A stretch of 64,000 nt of DNA, taken from positions 35,496,133 through 35,560,132 of the forward strand of contig CM059975.1 in assembly GCA_030490835.1 (NCBI GenBank), given 5' to 3'. The notes beneath the pieces are model-generated. The model saw only the letters and a program-made list of their open reading frames with translations. It had not been told where the DNA came from and ran no database searches. How positions within the stretch are numbered: position 1 is the stretch's first letter; each line of letters starts with the position of its first letter. Of the stretch, positions 44,978 through 56,828 are shown piece after piece. The DNA comes from Annona cherimola. Lineage: Eukaryota > Streptophyta > Magnoliopsida > Magnoliales > Annonaceae. Made by a program: the position numbers and the translations under genes.

Positions 44978-46623
44978 TGTTGGTCCCGAGTTTATGGCAA
45001 AACCCAAGAGGGGAGGGGTGAATTGAGTTCTTGAAAAATTCTTTGGTAAATCAAAATTTAAACCCTTTAGAGTTTTAATCCCTTAGATTGTAACAAATAG
45101 AAAGCAATAAGATAATGAAAGAAATAAAGAAAAATAGTAGACAAGATTTATAGTGGTTCAGGCAACCTTTCCCTACTCCACTCTTCCAAGCTCACACACC
45201 CTTGTGACTTGGGTTCCACTATGTATTCCGCGAATACAACTAGAGTCTCCGCTCTCTTCTAGATTTTAGCTCTAGGGGGCATATACAATCAACACAAGTA
45301 GGTGATGAGTTACACTCCAATCACAACTCTACTTGCAATGTCTTGTTTTGAATCACCAAACTTAAACCAAGCACTAAAAACAAACAATAATGTGAAAATA
45401 AAGGAGATCTACACTTTACTGAGTTGTGTAGCAAGTTTTAGCTTGAGGAAGAATCTGTAGAAGCAACCAATTATATTTCGTTGAAGCAAACTGCAACTTT
45501 GAAGCTTGTTCTTCCTTTGAAAGTATATAGATCACTCAATTGTAGAGAAAAGCAAATGAAAGCTCTTACTAGCACTTCTTTCCTCTCTTTAGGCTCTATA
45601 TTGTATGTATCCACGTTTGCTTGAGTGTCTATATATAGATGAGGAAAGATTTTGAACGTTATAGAGTTGGTTGGCGCGTAATAAATGTTCCAACGTTCAA
45701 AAATTCGAACGTTACGTCTCCAAGTCGCAGGTGGAGTCGACTTCGTCTGCGACTTCGCCCAAGTCGCATGCTCGAGTCGACTTCGAGTGCGACTTCGGCT
45801 GTTCTTCAGCTACCAAGTCTGTCTTCTGGGGCGACTTGGTTTCAGACTTGGCCCCAAGTCGATCATGGAGTCGACTTGGGGTGCGACTTGACTATTTTCT
45901 TGTACCAAATCAGTTTGATCTTTGTTGATATAATCTTGCTTGCTTAACTCCTTCCTTTTTCTTGTCCTTCAATACTAAAGGCTTGGATTTGTTTTAAATC
46001 TTGTGAACTTGGAGAACTTGAATTTTGTATGGACAAATCATCTTTGATTTGGAATGAATTCATATGCCTTGCTTGCTTTAAGCTTGTATTAGTCTTTATA
46101 TACTTAGGAATGAAAAACTTGAGTTGTCTTCATCTTGAAATGAACTTGCACCTTTAACTTGGGTTTGAGAAACTCAAGTCGATCTTGGGGTCGACTTCAT
46201 ATGCGACTTGGCCTCAAGTCGCAAGTGGAGTCGACTTCGACTGCGACTTCGGATGTGTTGTCCCCCAAAATCAACGCTGGAGAGAAATGTGCAACTTCAA
46301 GTCGATATAGGAGTCAACTTCGTCTGCGACTTGGCTTTCAAGTCGCAAGTGGAGTCGACTTGGACTGCGACTTCGAATGTTCATCTTCCAATTTCAAATC
46401 TGTCCATCAGGTACCTGTTGAAGTCGCATGTGGAGTCGACTTCGAGATCGACTTCACCCTAAGTCGAAGTTGGAGTCGACTTGGGAATCGACTTGGCTGA
46501 TTTTCATTCCTTAAGACATTCATTAAAACTATTAGTAATCATTTCATACTCAAATTTGAATTTGTTAATCATCAAAACTTATTCTTTAGTCAATTTGTTT
46601 TGTTTTAACTATTGTTTCCAACA
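44978..46623 (-). mobile_element. 5' LTR of the SIRE-like element (1646 bp)
   Basis: On the minus strand it begins TGTTGGAAACAATAG at 46623 and ends GGGACCAACA at 44978. A TATATATAG core promoter is at about 45630-45638 (minus). Hairpin repeats with GTCGAC cores occur at 45720-45890 (downstream edge of U3) and 46180-46495. Confidence 0.92.
45720..46495. repeat. Hairpin repeats with GTCGAC cores in the LTR
   Basis: A unit of about 32-35 bp recurs: AAGTCGCA, spacer, GGAGTCGACTTCG, spacer, TGCGACTT. The outer words pair with each other and the core AGTCGACT is itself a palindrome, so each unit can form a hairpin. Two clusters, 45720-45890 and 46180-46495, flank the core promoter region's upstream side in the sense of the LTR. 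The same clusters occur at 36660-36830 and 37120-37440 and at 49565-49890 and 50175-50345. Confidence 0.88.
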
Positions 46624-46704
46624 GATTTTTCATCAACCATCCAAATTTTAAATATGGATGAGTTTATATAGAAAAATGGTTTCAAAGAAGTGGAACCAAT
46701 ATAT

Positions 46705-47094
46705 GTATAAAGAAATATTCTAGTGCATGTAAATGCACCATAACTTACGATGCATTTACATCAAAATGGGCATCACATGATCATAAAATATACATCTGCT
46801 TCGCCATCTATATTTAGAATTTTTTCTTATATCAGCATACCAATTTTCATCTAAATTAGATATGTGTATGGGTCCCATCCGAAAATCGTATAAAATCAAT
46901 ATAATAAAATAGTTTGATGTAAATGACAATCTAAAAGTTGTTTTTTAACATGTAAAATATTTAAGGCATAATTGATACATCGATAAATGATTATATAAAG
47001 TATAATACATTATTCATGTAGGGCCCATTTTGAGTCAAATGCATAGTAAGGTACTGTGTATGTAAATGCAAAGTAATCATATATATGTATATAC
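46705..47094. mobile_element. MITE B4
   Basis: About 390 bp with CACCATAACTTACGATGCAT at the left and a similar inverted end at the right. The middle carries CATCTAAATTAGATATGTG and ATAAAATAGTTTGATGTAAA as in other B copies. Confidence 0.68.
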
Positions 47095-47620
47095 GGCTCC
47101 ACTTCTACGTAACTAGGTTGCATAGAAGTGGAGCTATGTAATTGCTCAATTTTTAAGATATTGATGATTAATATAAAATTCAATTCATTCATTGTATTTA
47201 ACATCACTTGTTTAGTTAGGAGACCGAATTTCATCCAAATCAAGTATGTGCATGTGTCGTATTTGCTCAAAAATATGTATATTCATGTGTAAATTATGAA
47301 AATGTTTAGATCCATTCACATATATATATTAGAATGTAATAATACTTTATAGAATCATTTTTATATATAGTAGTGATATTTTGGATGATTTAGATGTTAA
47401 AAAACTACTTTAAAATTGATATGTTAGCATTGAACTATTTTATTACGTTGATTTTTCATATGTATAGATGGGGTCGATATACAATGAAATTAAAAAGATA
47501 AAAGAGTTTTTAAGATACTGTAAATGATGCTAAACACAATACATAGAGTTCATCTTTCACCGACTATCAAGATTTTAAATATGAAGGGAGTTACATAAAA
47601 GCAGCACCCATGTGTGTGTG
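47095..47620. mobile_element. MITE C2
   Basis: The left end is a perfect hairpin with 12-bp arms (GCTCCACTTCTA 47096-47107, TAGAAGTGGAGC 47123-47134). About 80 bp at each end pair loosely with each other. Collinear with C1. Confidence 0.7.
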
Positions 47621-48240
47621 TATACATATACAGATGTCAAACCTAATTTGGTGTTACGGTTGTATTATATTAGTAAACTTCATCCATTATAAAAAACAAT
47701 AATTGAAATTCTCACGTCATATTTACTTGATAAAATTAAAACTTAAATATAAAATTTATTCTAAATAATTTTTTAATCATAAATTCATTTTTAATCTCAT
47801 CCCTTTTTTAAAAAAAAATTATGGCGTTTATTATCTATGCTAAATTCAGATTATAACTATCGCATACTTATCCAAAACTCATCTAAGTTTGTATAAGGAA
47901 TAGCTAACAGTTTTGAATAAACATATTACGAACAAATGAGGTAGATCTTTACCGCAGAAATTAACGTATAGTTTTAAAAGACAAAATATTATAGATATCC
48001 ACGATCTTTAGTGTTTCTGTGAATTTACTGCCAAGGTCAATATATAATTTGGAAAAGACAAAATTGCTCTTCCCAATGTGTAAAGTAGAAAGCTTAAAAG
48101 AGGGATGAGCTAGAGCTTTGAGTAAGTATATTGCAATTGAAAAAAAGTCGTAAATTGTTAAAAATGTAAAAAGTAGACTATTATATATTGGGGATGAGAA
48201 AAGTGCTTATGTGAGACGGTAGATTTTATCCTATTTTCGT
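47621..48240. other. Unassigned upstream flank
   Basis: AT-rich, no recognisable frame or repeat. It precedes the oxidoreductase promoter. Confidence 0.4.
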
Positions 48241-48643
48241 CTCATCAATGCGACAGCTGGCTAATTTTTCAGTACGTGGCTAAATTACGTAGCCAAATTA
48301 AGACGTAATGCATAAGACGCTCGATCTTCACGTATTTATCTTTGAACAATGGGAGGAGGATTAGACTCCAGAGTGTTTTCAATTGCGACACGTTTTTCAT
48401 TGTTTCATATCATGCTGAGAAAGATGCAATGAACGATAATGATATCGTCTCTTTCTACTAACTCTAAACTTTCTAGATTTCCAATATTTTTCGTCTACAC
48501 TGTTTCCCTGTCCTAAAACTCCTACGCAGAAATTAAACAGCAGTTTGAAAAAGATCTCAAAGCTTATGTGATAAATTTCTTCTTCCAATTTTCCTCCATA
48601 TATATGCATTAAGCACCTTGCTTCAATTGTATACCACTCAAAA
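48240..48643 (+). promoter_or_regulatory. Conserved promoter and 5' UTR of the oxidoreductase
   Basis: Aligned with 30895-31275 upstream of the truncated duplicate. Conserved islands include GATATCGT, AACAGCAGTTTGAAAA and ATTAAGCACCTTGCT. The core promoter cannot be placed with certainty; TATATATG near 48599-48606 is only about 40 bp from the ATG. Confidence 0.5.
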
Positions 48644-48743
48644 ATGAAAGAACTCGGGGGGATCAACCATGGCTTCTACCAACTTCTCCTCCTCTTACTC
48701 ATTGCAATTCCCCACCTTTCATCAGCTTCTTCAGCCCAAGAAG

Positions 48744-48922
48744 GTGAGCTACATGCATGAATTTCATTCATTTCACCCAGGAAGCACTTGAGAGTTCATC
48801 AAATTTTTCACAATTATCTATTCAATTCTCTCCAACATCCAAATGCATCGTGAATATTAATTAATTAATGCCCAAAAATCACAATACCAACATTTTTCTT
48901 CGTTTTGTGTGATTTATCTCAG
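48744..48922 (+). other. Intron 1 of the oxidoreductase pseudogene
   Basis: GTGAGC donor and TTTATCTCAG acceptor. It splits an Ala codon (G/CA). Its first part is also present in the truncated duplicate (31370-31440). Confidence 0.8.
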
Positions 48923-49440
48923 CAAGCAAGGTTGTCCAATTCATGACCAACGACATTGAAGATGTGCTGGGTAGATCGTTTGACTACATAATCGTAGGTG
49001 GAGGCGCAAGTGGCTGCCCTTTGGCTGCAACTCTGTCTCAAAGATACTCAGTCCTAGTGGTGGAACGTGGTGGATCACCATATGGCAATCCGCTCATTGA
49101 AGATAAGGAGACATATGGCTTGTTGTTTCTAGAAACTGATGAGTTTACATCAGCCGTCCAACAATTCAGATCCGAAGATGGGTTGTACAATTCTAGGGGA
49201 AGAATTTTGGGAGGATCAACAGCAGTTAATGGTGCTCTCTATAGTAGAGCTAGTGAAGAGTATGTCAAGAGAGTTGCATGGGATCCAGAGTTAGTGAGTA
49301 AAGCTTATGAATGGGTAGAATCTAAGGTGGTTTTTGCACCTTCTTCGTCACCATGGCAATCTGCCTTTGCAAATGGCCTGTTGGAAGTAGGAATTCATCC
49401 TTACAATGGTTTTAGCTTGAAGCACATCAAGGGAACAAAG

Positions 49441-51134
49441 TGTTGAAAATAATAGTTAAAACAAAACAAATTGACCAAAGCATAAGTTTTGATGATTAAC
49501 AAATTCAAATTTGAGTATGAAATGATTACTAATAGTTTTAATGAATGTCTTAAGGAATGAAAATCAGCCAAGTCGATTCCCAAGTCGACTCCCACTTCGA
49601 CTTAGGGTGAAGTCGATCTCGAAGTCGACTCCACATGCGACTTCAACAGGTACCTGATTGACAGATTTGAAATTGGAAGATGAACATCCGAAGTCACAGT
49701 CGAAGTCGACTCCACTTGCGACTTGGAAGCCAAGTCGCAGACGAAGTCGACTCCAGTATCGACTTGAAGTTGCACATTTGTCTCCAGCATTGATTTTGAG
49801 GGACAACACATCCGAAGTCGCAGTCGAAGTCGACTCTACTTGCGACTTGAGGCCAAGTCGCATATGAAGTCGACCCCAAGATCGACTTGAGTTTCTCAAG
49901 CCCAAGTTAAAGGTGCAAGTTCATTTCAAGATGAAGACAACTCAAGTTTTTCAAACCTGAGTATATAAAGACTAATACAAGCTTAAAGAAAGCTAGGCAT
50001 ATGAATTTATTCCAAATCAAAGATGATTTGTCCATACAAGATTCAAGTACTCCAAGTTCACAAGATTTGAAGTAAATCCAAGCCTTTAGTATTGAAGGAC
50101 AAGAAAAAGGAAGGAGTTAAGCAAGCAAGAATTATATCAACAAAGATCAAACTGATTTGGTACAAGGAAATAGTCAAATCGCACCCCAAGTCGACTCCAA
50201 GATCGACTTGAGGCCAAGTCTGAACCAAGTCAACCCAGAAGACAGACTTGGTAGCTGAAGAACAGCCGAAGTCGCACTCGAAGTCGACTCCAGCATGCAA
50301 CTTGGGCGAAGTCGCAGACGAAGTCGACTCCACCTGCGACTTGAAGACGTAACGTTCGAATTTTTGAACATTGTAACATTTATTACGCGCCAACCACCTC
50401 TATAACGTTCAAAATCTTCCCTCCTCTATATATAGACACTCAAGCAAATGTGGATAAATACAACATAGAGCCTAAAGAGAGGAAAGAAGTTCTAGTAAGA
50501 GCTTTCGTTTCCTTTTCTCTACAATTGAGTGATCTATACACTTTCAAAGGAAGAACAAACTTCAAAGTTGCGGTTTGCTTCAATGAAATACAATTGGTTG
50601 CTTCTACAAATTCTTCCTCAAGCTGAAACTTGCTACACAACTCAGTAAAGTGTAGATCTCCTTTATTTTCACATTATTGTTTGTTTTTAGTGCTTAGTTT
50701 GAGTTTGGTGATTTAAACCAAGACATTGCAAGTAGAGTTGTGATTGGAGTGTAACTCATCACCTACTTGTGTTGATTGTATATGCCCCCTAGAGCTTGAA
50801 TCTAGAAGAGAGCAGAGGCTCTGGTTGTATATGCCCCCTAGAGCTAGAATCTAGAAGAGAGTGGAGACTCTAGTTGTATTCGTGGAATACATAGTGGAAC
50901 CCAAGTCACAACGGTGTGTGAGCTTAGAAGAGTGGAGTAGGGAAAGGTTGCTCGAACCACTATAAATCTTGTCTACTGCTTTTCTTTATTGCTTTCATTA
51001 TCTTATTGCTTCTATTTGTTACAATCTAGGGGATTGAAACTTTAAAGGGGTTAAGTTTTGATTTACCAAAGAATTTTTCAAGAACCCAATTCACCCCTCC
51101 CCTCTTGGGTTTTTCCATAAACTCGGGACCAACA
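49441..51134 (+). mobile_element. Solo LTR S2 of the SIRE-like family in exon 2
   Basis: It starts TGTTGAAAATAATAG, ends GGGACCAACA, and is flanked by caaag (49436-49440 and 51135-51139). It is the same family as the LTRs at 34144 and 44978 but on the opposite strand, 1694 bp, and carries the two-copy form of the 49-bp unit. TATATATAG at about 50427-50435. Removing it with one caaag leaves the oxidoreductase frame continuous. Confidence 0.93.
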
Positions 51135-51869
51135 CAAAGGTGGCAGGCACCATCTTTGATGCTTAGGGGAGGAGACATACTGCTGCTGATCTATTAGTAG
51201 CAGGAAATGCACATAATATCACTCTTCTTCTAAATGCAACAGTCCAGAACGTCATCTTCCATGATGCAGGTAGGCTATTGATGGTAATATCATCCTTTTC
51301 TTTGTATTTTTATTTTTTATGAACTTTTTTTTGGTTTAAGAAGGGCTAACAAAACGGGTGACAAAAAATTATGGTTAGACCAATAGGACTTTATTACAAA
51401 AAAAAGTTGGGCTGGATTGTTTATAACAACTAAACAGATAAAGTTTGGGGAAAAAATGCCAATGTATTAGTTGGATGTTGTGTCTGCGTAGGCTGCTTAG
51501 GACTTCAGGCTTAAGATCTAGCCTCTTGAATTCGTCACACTTTGTTTCTTCATTTGATAAATATATTAAATATAATTGTTTTATAACATTAAAAATCCTT
51601 CAAATTAGAGCTTCTCAAGGACAAACAATAAATTTAAAATATTCTATTCATTATCAAAAATTAAATATCCTACGTAAACCATAAAAAAGTTCCAAAAACA
51701 TTAATCCCCATCAAGCGTCTTAGTCCGCATATCAGAGTTAAAATATTGAAATTCATAGTTTGATTAAAGAAACATTAAGAAAGCTTCCATTTCACCTTTC
51801 TCATTCTTTCATATTGCAATGATACTAGCATGCCGAACATGGGTCATGGTGCATAGATCAGGCCCAAAT

Positions 51870-53900
51870 ACAATAGAAAATATTCAGGTGCAGCACAACT
51901 GCACCGCTGAAATGGACCTCATATGATCATAAAATTATAATCTACTTCACTCATTATATTTAAAATAATGTATTCTATTGTCATATCAATTTTTATCCCA
52001 ATCGGATATGTGTATGGATCTCATCTGAAAATGGTACAAATTCAACATAATAAAATAATTTGATATAAATAACAACTTTAAAGTGGTTCAGCATGTAAAT
52101 CATTTGCTATAAAATTTATATATAGATAAATGATTGTATAAAGTTTCATTCCATTCTAATATGTGTGGGGACCCAGAAATGGGCAAATGTACTGCTGATC
52201 TGATATAGTGACGCTGCACCGGAACAACTCTTTCTCTCTCTATATATATATATAAGAATGTTTAAGTACAACTTCACTGCACTACAATTATGATGTAGTT
52301 ACCTCAAAAATGGTCATGCATGATCACAAAATTATAATTTACTCTACCCATTGTATTTAGAATTATGTATTCTATTGTCATACCAATTTTCATCATAATT
52401 GGATATGTGTATGGACCTCATATGAAAATGCTACAAATTCAACGTAATAAAATAGTTTGATATAAATAACAACTTTAAAGTTATTTTTCAACATGTAAAC
52501 CATTTGTTATAAAATTTATATATAGATAAATGATTGTATAAGTATCAATACATTAAGTACATGTGGGGCCCATTTTAGGTCAAATGCACCGTTAATTATG
52601 ATGCAACTTCACTGCGTAGAAAATGTTATATATATGATAAATATTCAGGTGCATGTTACATTGCAGTTGCACCAAAATGGGCCCATATGCTCATAAAATT
52701 ATAAGTTACTCCACCTATTATATTTAGAATCATGTATTCTATTACCATACCAATTTTCGTCAATTTTCATCCCAATCGGATATGTGTAAGACCCCATCTG
52801 AAAATAGTACAAATTCAATGTAATAAAATAATTTGATGTAAATAACAAATTCAAAGTAGTTTTTCAACATGTAAACCCTTTGCTATAAAATTTATATATG
52901 AATAAATGATTATATAAAGTTTCATTGTATTCTAATATATGTGGGACCGTTTTTTGGCAAATATATCGTTGTTCCGGTGCAGTTGTACTGCACTAGAACA
53001 ACTATATATATATATATATATATAAGAACTTTTCCTATGCAGTGAAGTTGCACCATAATTAATAGTGCATTTGACCCAAAATGGGCCCCACATGTACTTT
53101 AATGTATTGATACTTTATACAATTATTTATCTATATATAAATTTTATAGCAAATAATTTACATGTTAAAAAAGTAACTTTAAAGTTGTTATTTACATTAA
53201 ACTATTTCATTATTTTGAGTTTGTACCATTTCAGATAGAGTCCATACACAAATCCAATCAGGATGAAAATTAGTATGACAATAAAATACATAATTCTAAA
53301 TACAATAAGCGGAATAGATTATAATTTTATGATCATATGAGGCCCATTTTGAGATAACTACACTATAATTATAGTGCAGAGAAACTGCACTTAAATATTT
53401 CTCTATATATATAAAGATGGAGTCCATATACATATCTAATTGGGAAGAAAATTGGTATGGTAATAAAATACATAATTCTAATACAATGAGTGGAGTAAAT
53501 TATAATTTTATGATCATATGGGGCCCATTTTAAGATAACTACACTGTAGTTGTAGTATAGTAAAGCTACACTTGAATATTTCTCTCTCTATATATATAGA
53601 ATTATAATCTACTCCACCCATTGTATTTAGAATTATGTATTCTATTACCATACTAATTTTCATCCCAATTAGACATGTATATGTACTCCATCAGAAATTG
53701 GTAAAAATTGAGCGTAATAAAATAGTTTAATGTAAATAACAACTTCAAAGTTGTTTTTTCAACATGTAAATCATTTGCTAGAAAATTTATATATGGATAA
53801 ATGATTGTATAAAATATTAATAAATTTAAGTACATATGAGACTCATTTTGGGCCAAATGCACTATTAATTATGGTGCGGCTTCACTGCACAAGGAAGGTT
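51870..53900. mobile_element. Tandem array of about six family-B MITEs
   Basis: Copies at about 51870-52235, 52250-52625, 52640-53000, 53025-53395, 53403-53585 (partial) and 53590-53900, in alternating orientation, separated by short (TA)n or CTCTCTATATA. Each contains CATATGATCATAAAATTATAA, CTACTCCACCCATTGTATTT, CATCCCAATxxGATATGT, GTACAAATTCAACGTAATAA and TTTGATxTAAATAACAACTTT. Several ends carry a CCGGTGCAG / CTGCACCGG hairpin, the same as in the ubiquitin-intron copy. Confidence 0.82.
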
Positions 53901-53902
53901 CT

Positions 53903-53957
53903 CACACACACATGCGCACGCGCGCGCGCACACACACACACATATATATATATATAT
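53903..53957. repeat. 55-bp strictly alternating purine-pyrimidine tract
   Basis: (CA)n, a (GC)n block of about 12 bp, (CA)n again, then (TA)n, without a break in alternation. This is the class of sequence that favours left-handed DNA. Confidence 0.9.
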
Positions 53958-55121
53958 TCAGATGGTATTTAGATGGTATTTAAAAAATTCTTGGTTCTAA
54001 GTTGTATTCGCCTAGATGATGAATGCTTTTACAAACTCCAAAACATTGATCAGTTTGAATGTTAGATATTTGCTTCAATTCAACATCCACTATATATATA
54101 TATTTGCTTCAATTAGAAATTAGTTTAGAAAATGAACAGAGGTCTTGTAGGATGTTTGCCAATTCATGCAAACCAGCCTAAAACAGTTGTAGAATTTTAC
54201 TGAGGAATGATAGAAAATCAGCAACAAAGATATAAGTCATGGCGCTGTGCAGGTGAAGGAAAGCAGCTCAGGGCCCACGGCATCCGTTTCATCAGAAGCG
54301 ATGGAAATCCAGACAAGTTCTACGAAGTATATCTAAACCATCCAAAGGACTCGGAATTGTGGGGTGATGTGATACTAAGTGCTGGCCCATTAGGCAGTCC
54401 TCAGATCCTAATGCTGAGCGGCATTGGTCCCAAAGAACATCTCACCCACTTCAACATCAGCCATCGGCTTGATGCTAAAGGGATGGGCCAATCCATGCAA
54501 GACAACCCTACAATCCAGATCTATCTAAACTACTCATCCCAAGTTCATCAGCTTTATCCAGATCCACCTAGAGCGACCGGAATTGCGAATGACTTTCGAT
54601 TCATAATGTCTAGTAACGCCTATTACCCAGGCTACAACACAAGTTTGGCACTGCCAATGCTGGTGAAATTGGCATTCCCTGCATCAAGAGGCTCATTAAG
54701 GTTGGTGGGTGCAGACCCGAGGTAGAATCCTTCAGTGAGATTCAACTATCTATCTGAAGAGGAGGATTTGGATGAATGTGTCAAAATGGTTCGCCTGATT
54801 GACAAAGTTGCACAGTCCAGATCAGTTACAGCATTTCTAGAAAGAAAGCAGTCGATATTACCAAATGGAACATCCAGTTTCAGGGAGTTGAGGGATTTTT
54901 GCAAGGATAATTTGGCTACGATTTACCATTATCATGGAGGGTGTGTGGTTGGATCGGTGGTCAACAGGGATTACAAAGTCTTTGGGTTGGAAGGACTGCG
55001 GGTCATTGATTTTTCCACATTCTTGGACTCACCAGGTACAAATCAGATGGCAACTGTGCTGATGTTGGGCAGATACCGAGGGATTAAGATACTAAGGGAG
55101 AGAGAGAATACTAGTCTCTGA

Positions 55122-55712
55122 ATAGTTCTTCTAAATCTGGAGAGTGAATGCACACAACTCATCCTGATCAGACCGGTTCCAGCTACTGATACCGATACAC
55201 GTCTTTATCTCGACCGTCCCTTTTATCCTTATATTGTTGCTGTTACTTCTATATCCCGTTTGAATCAGCGACTTAGTATTTTATCAATGACATGAATCAA
55301 AAAATCAATTTAGCTAATCAAAAATTTGTATGTATGTATATTTTTAAGCTGAAGCTTGTTGATCAATCAAGTAGTTGGTGTCCGCAACTGGAAAGGAAAT
55401 TATTATTTTTTAAATAAAATGCAAAGGAATTTATTTGTTAAATGGCCTAATGGATTAATTTTAGAGGTCCAACCATTCACTATGTTTAGTGAAGACTTCA
55501 TTTATTACATTGATGCCAAAACTTTTATCAAATGTAATAATTATACTTCTTGTTAAACAAACATCCTGTTGACGACAACAGTTGTGCCAATTTCTCCTAT
55601 CAGCTCACATGTCTGCGCAACAAGTCTGAAAATTCTATGGTTTCGAATCTTGTAATGTTTAAAATATTTTTCCAAAACTAATAGAAATTAAGTTGAAAAC
55701 CAATAAATCTAA
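55122..55712. other. 3' flank of the oxidoreductase pseudogene
   Basis: Probable 3' UTR followed by AT-rich sequence. No second gene or repeat recognised. Confidence 0.4.
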
Positions 55713-55978
55713 GGTTACGTTTGGGAAATAAAATTTTTGGATAAAAAGTTGTATAAAATTTGCTAAATTAAAAGAACATAATGTTATATAGAAGGGTAAT
55801 AATGAGAAGTAAAGAAAATTAAGATTAAAATATATATTAGATGCATATGTAGTAGTGCAAAATAATTAAGAAATAAGATAGTTATACAGAAAGATGTGAA
55901 AAAATAATTAAAAAATAAAATAATTATGGAAAGTGAAAAATTTTATCCTGAAATTTTTACTATCTGTCAAACACACCG
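55713..55978. mobile_element. MITE A4
   Basis: It begins GGTTACGTTTGG and ends CAAACACACC. The inner part is the reverse of A2 (TATACAGAAAGATGTG, AATTATGGAAAGTGAAAA). taa lies next to both ends, allowing one extra G on the right, and may be the target duplication. Confidence 0.75.
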
Positions 55979-56194
55979 TAAATGGCTAAATCAAATAATT
56001 AGTAAAAAGAAATCAAATAATTGGTAAAAAGACAAGTCCAGAAAAGTTCTTAAAATGGCAGCAGCTAGGAGTGTTTTTTATATGTGCAAAAATTATCTAA
56101 AAAAAGAAAAAAAATTTGTGGGGCCTAGATCTCGGTGACAATTATACTGTCGCTTTTTCATGCCTAACAATTCAAACCAAAAATCGCGACACAA

Positions 56195-56345
56195 TAATAA
56201 CACCTTTGCCTCACAAGGGTGTGCGCAGGCATTCGAGTCTCCTCTCTTCCGCATGGAGGGTTTTTACAATTCCCCCTTCAGAGGCAGGGAATTTTATAAT
56301 TCTCTCTCATAGTGGAGGTTCATAGGAATTTTTCCTCCATAATGT
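56195..56345 (+). mobile_element. SINE-like copy 2
   Basis: TTTGCCTCACAAGGGTG followed by CATTCGAGTCTCC resembles the A-box/B-box layout of tRNA-derived plant SINEs. The following TTTTACAATTCC...TGGAGGTTCATAGGAATTTTTC is shared with 29095-29245. The ends are not defined and no A-tail is certain. Confidence 0.38.
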
Positions 56346-56697
56346 AAGGGTGTGAATGTACTCCATTGTAATTTAGGATGTGATACTGTATATAAATATA
56401 CACACACATAATTCAAACTGAAAATCTGGACAACAAAGTCGTTCAAAATTTTTAAGATGACCTCCTGAAACGAGCTGGCAAAGTTGCTTATGTTACGAGC
56501 ATCGCTTCTCTGCAATCGGGATTATTAATTAACTAGGCCATATTTGGCTCGGGAAAAGGTTTGTAAATAGGGTGATTAAGCTGGGTTGAAGGAACAAATC
56601 AATTACAAGGTAAGTCCAGGAATAAAGAAGAGAACAGATTTTCCTAAGGTAAATGCAATTTCCAACTTTCAGTAAAACCTAATTTATGGTCGCTTGC

Positions 56698-56716
56698 AAA
56701 AAAAAAAAAAAAAAAA
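56698..56716 (+). repeat. Run of 19 A
   Basis: Homopolymer run between unassigned sequences. It could be the tail of a lost retroposon; no partner duplication was found. Confidence 0.8.
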
Positions 56717-56828
56717 GGATAAACGATAAAAATAATCTTTTTCACAGATATTAGAAAAAATTAAAAATAAAAAGCATGATAAATAAACAGGAGATATTGA
56801 ACCTAAAAAAGAGGAGGAAAGAGGGCGC

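Larger units (their letters stand above)
34144..46623 (-). mobile_element. SIRE/Maximus-like copia retrotransposon
   Basis: Full-length element in minus orientation with an exact 5-bp duplication gattt at 34139-34143 and 46624-46628. Order on the minus strand: 5' LTR 46623-44978, PBS, gag, protease, integrase, RT, RNase H, CT-rich leader, extra ORF, polypurine tract, 3' LTR 37569-34144 (itself carrying solo LTR X2). The LTRs differ by a few percent at most outside X2 and one 49-bp unit, so insertion was fairly recent. At least six nonsense codons and two frameshifts make it non-autonomous. The extra ORF in the env position and RT wording fit the SIRE/Maximus lineage. Confidence 0.92.
33713..46705. 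mobile_element. MITE C1, interrupted by the SIRE-like element
   Basis: 33713-34143 and 46629-46705 together match C2 (47095-47620): CTTAATTTTTAAGATA near the left end, CATTCATTGTATTTAA, TTAAAAAACTACTTTAAAAT, AAGATACT, and the right end CATCCAAATTTTAAATATGG. The copia element sits between with a gattt duplication, so C1 is older. Confidence 0.78.
51270..54252 (+). other. Intron 2 of the oxidoreductase pseudogene
   Basis: GTAGGC donor at 51270 after GATGCAG, GTGCAG acceptor ending 54252. Phase fits (split Gly codon). About 3 kb, most of it a MITE array. No coding content. Confidence 0.82.
48644..55121 (+). pseudogene. HOTHEAD / (R)-mandelonitrile-lyase-like GMC oxidoreductase
   Basis: FAD-dependent GMC family, secreted in plants. 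Exon 1 48644-48743: 33 codons with a signal peptide (hydrophobic YQLLLLLLIAIPHL). GT donor at 48744, acceptor AG 48921-48922, phase correct. Exon 2 48923-51269 has the FAD motif FDYIIVGGGASGCPLAATLS and GRILGGSTAVNG. Exon 3 54253-55121 has LSAGPLGSPQILMLSGIGP, the active-site HYHGGC and SPGTN. Total about 538 codons, normal for the family. Broken by a 1694-bp solo LTR in exon 2 and TAG at 51164-51166 and 54723-54725. It may be a HOTHEAD or mandelonitrile lyase type; the sequence does not decide. Confidence 0.92.
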
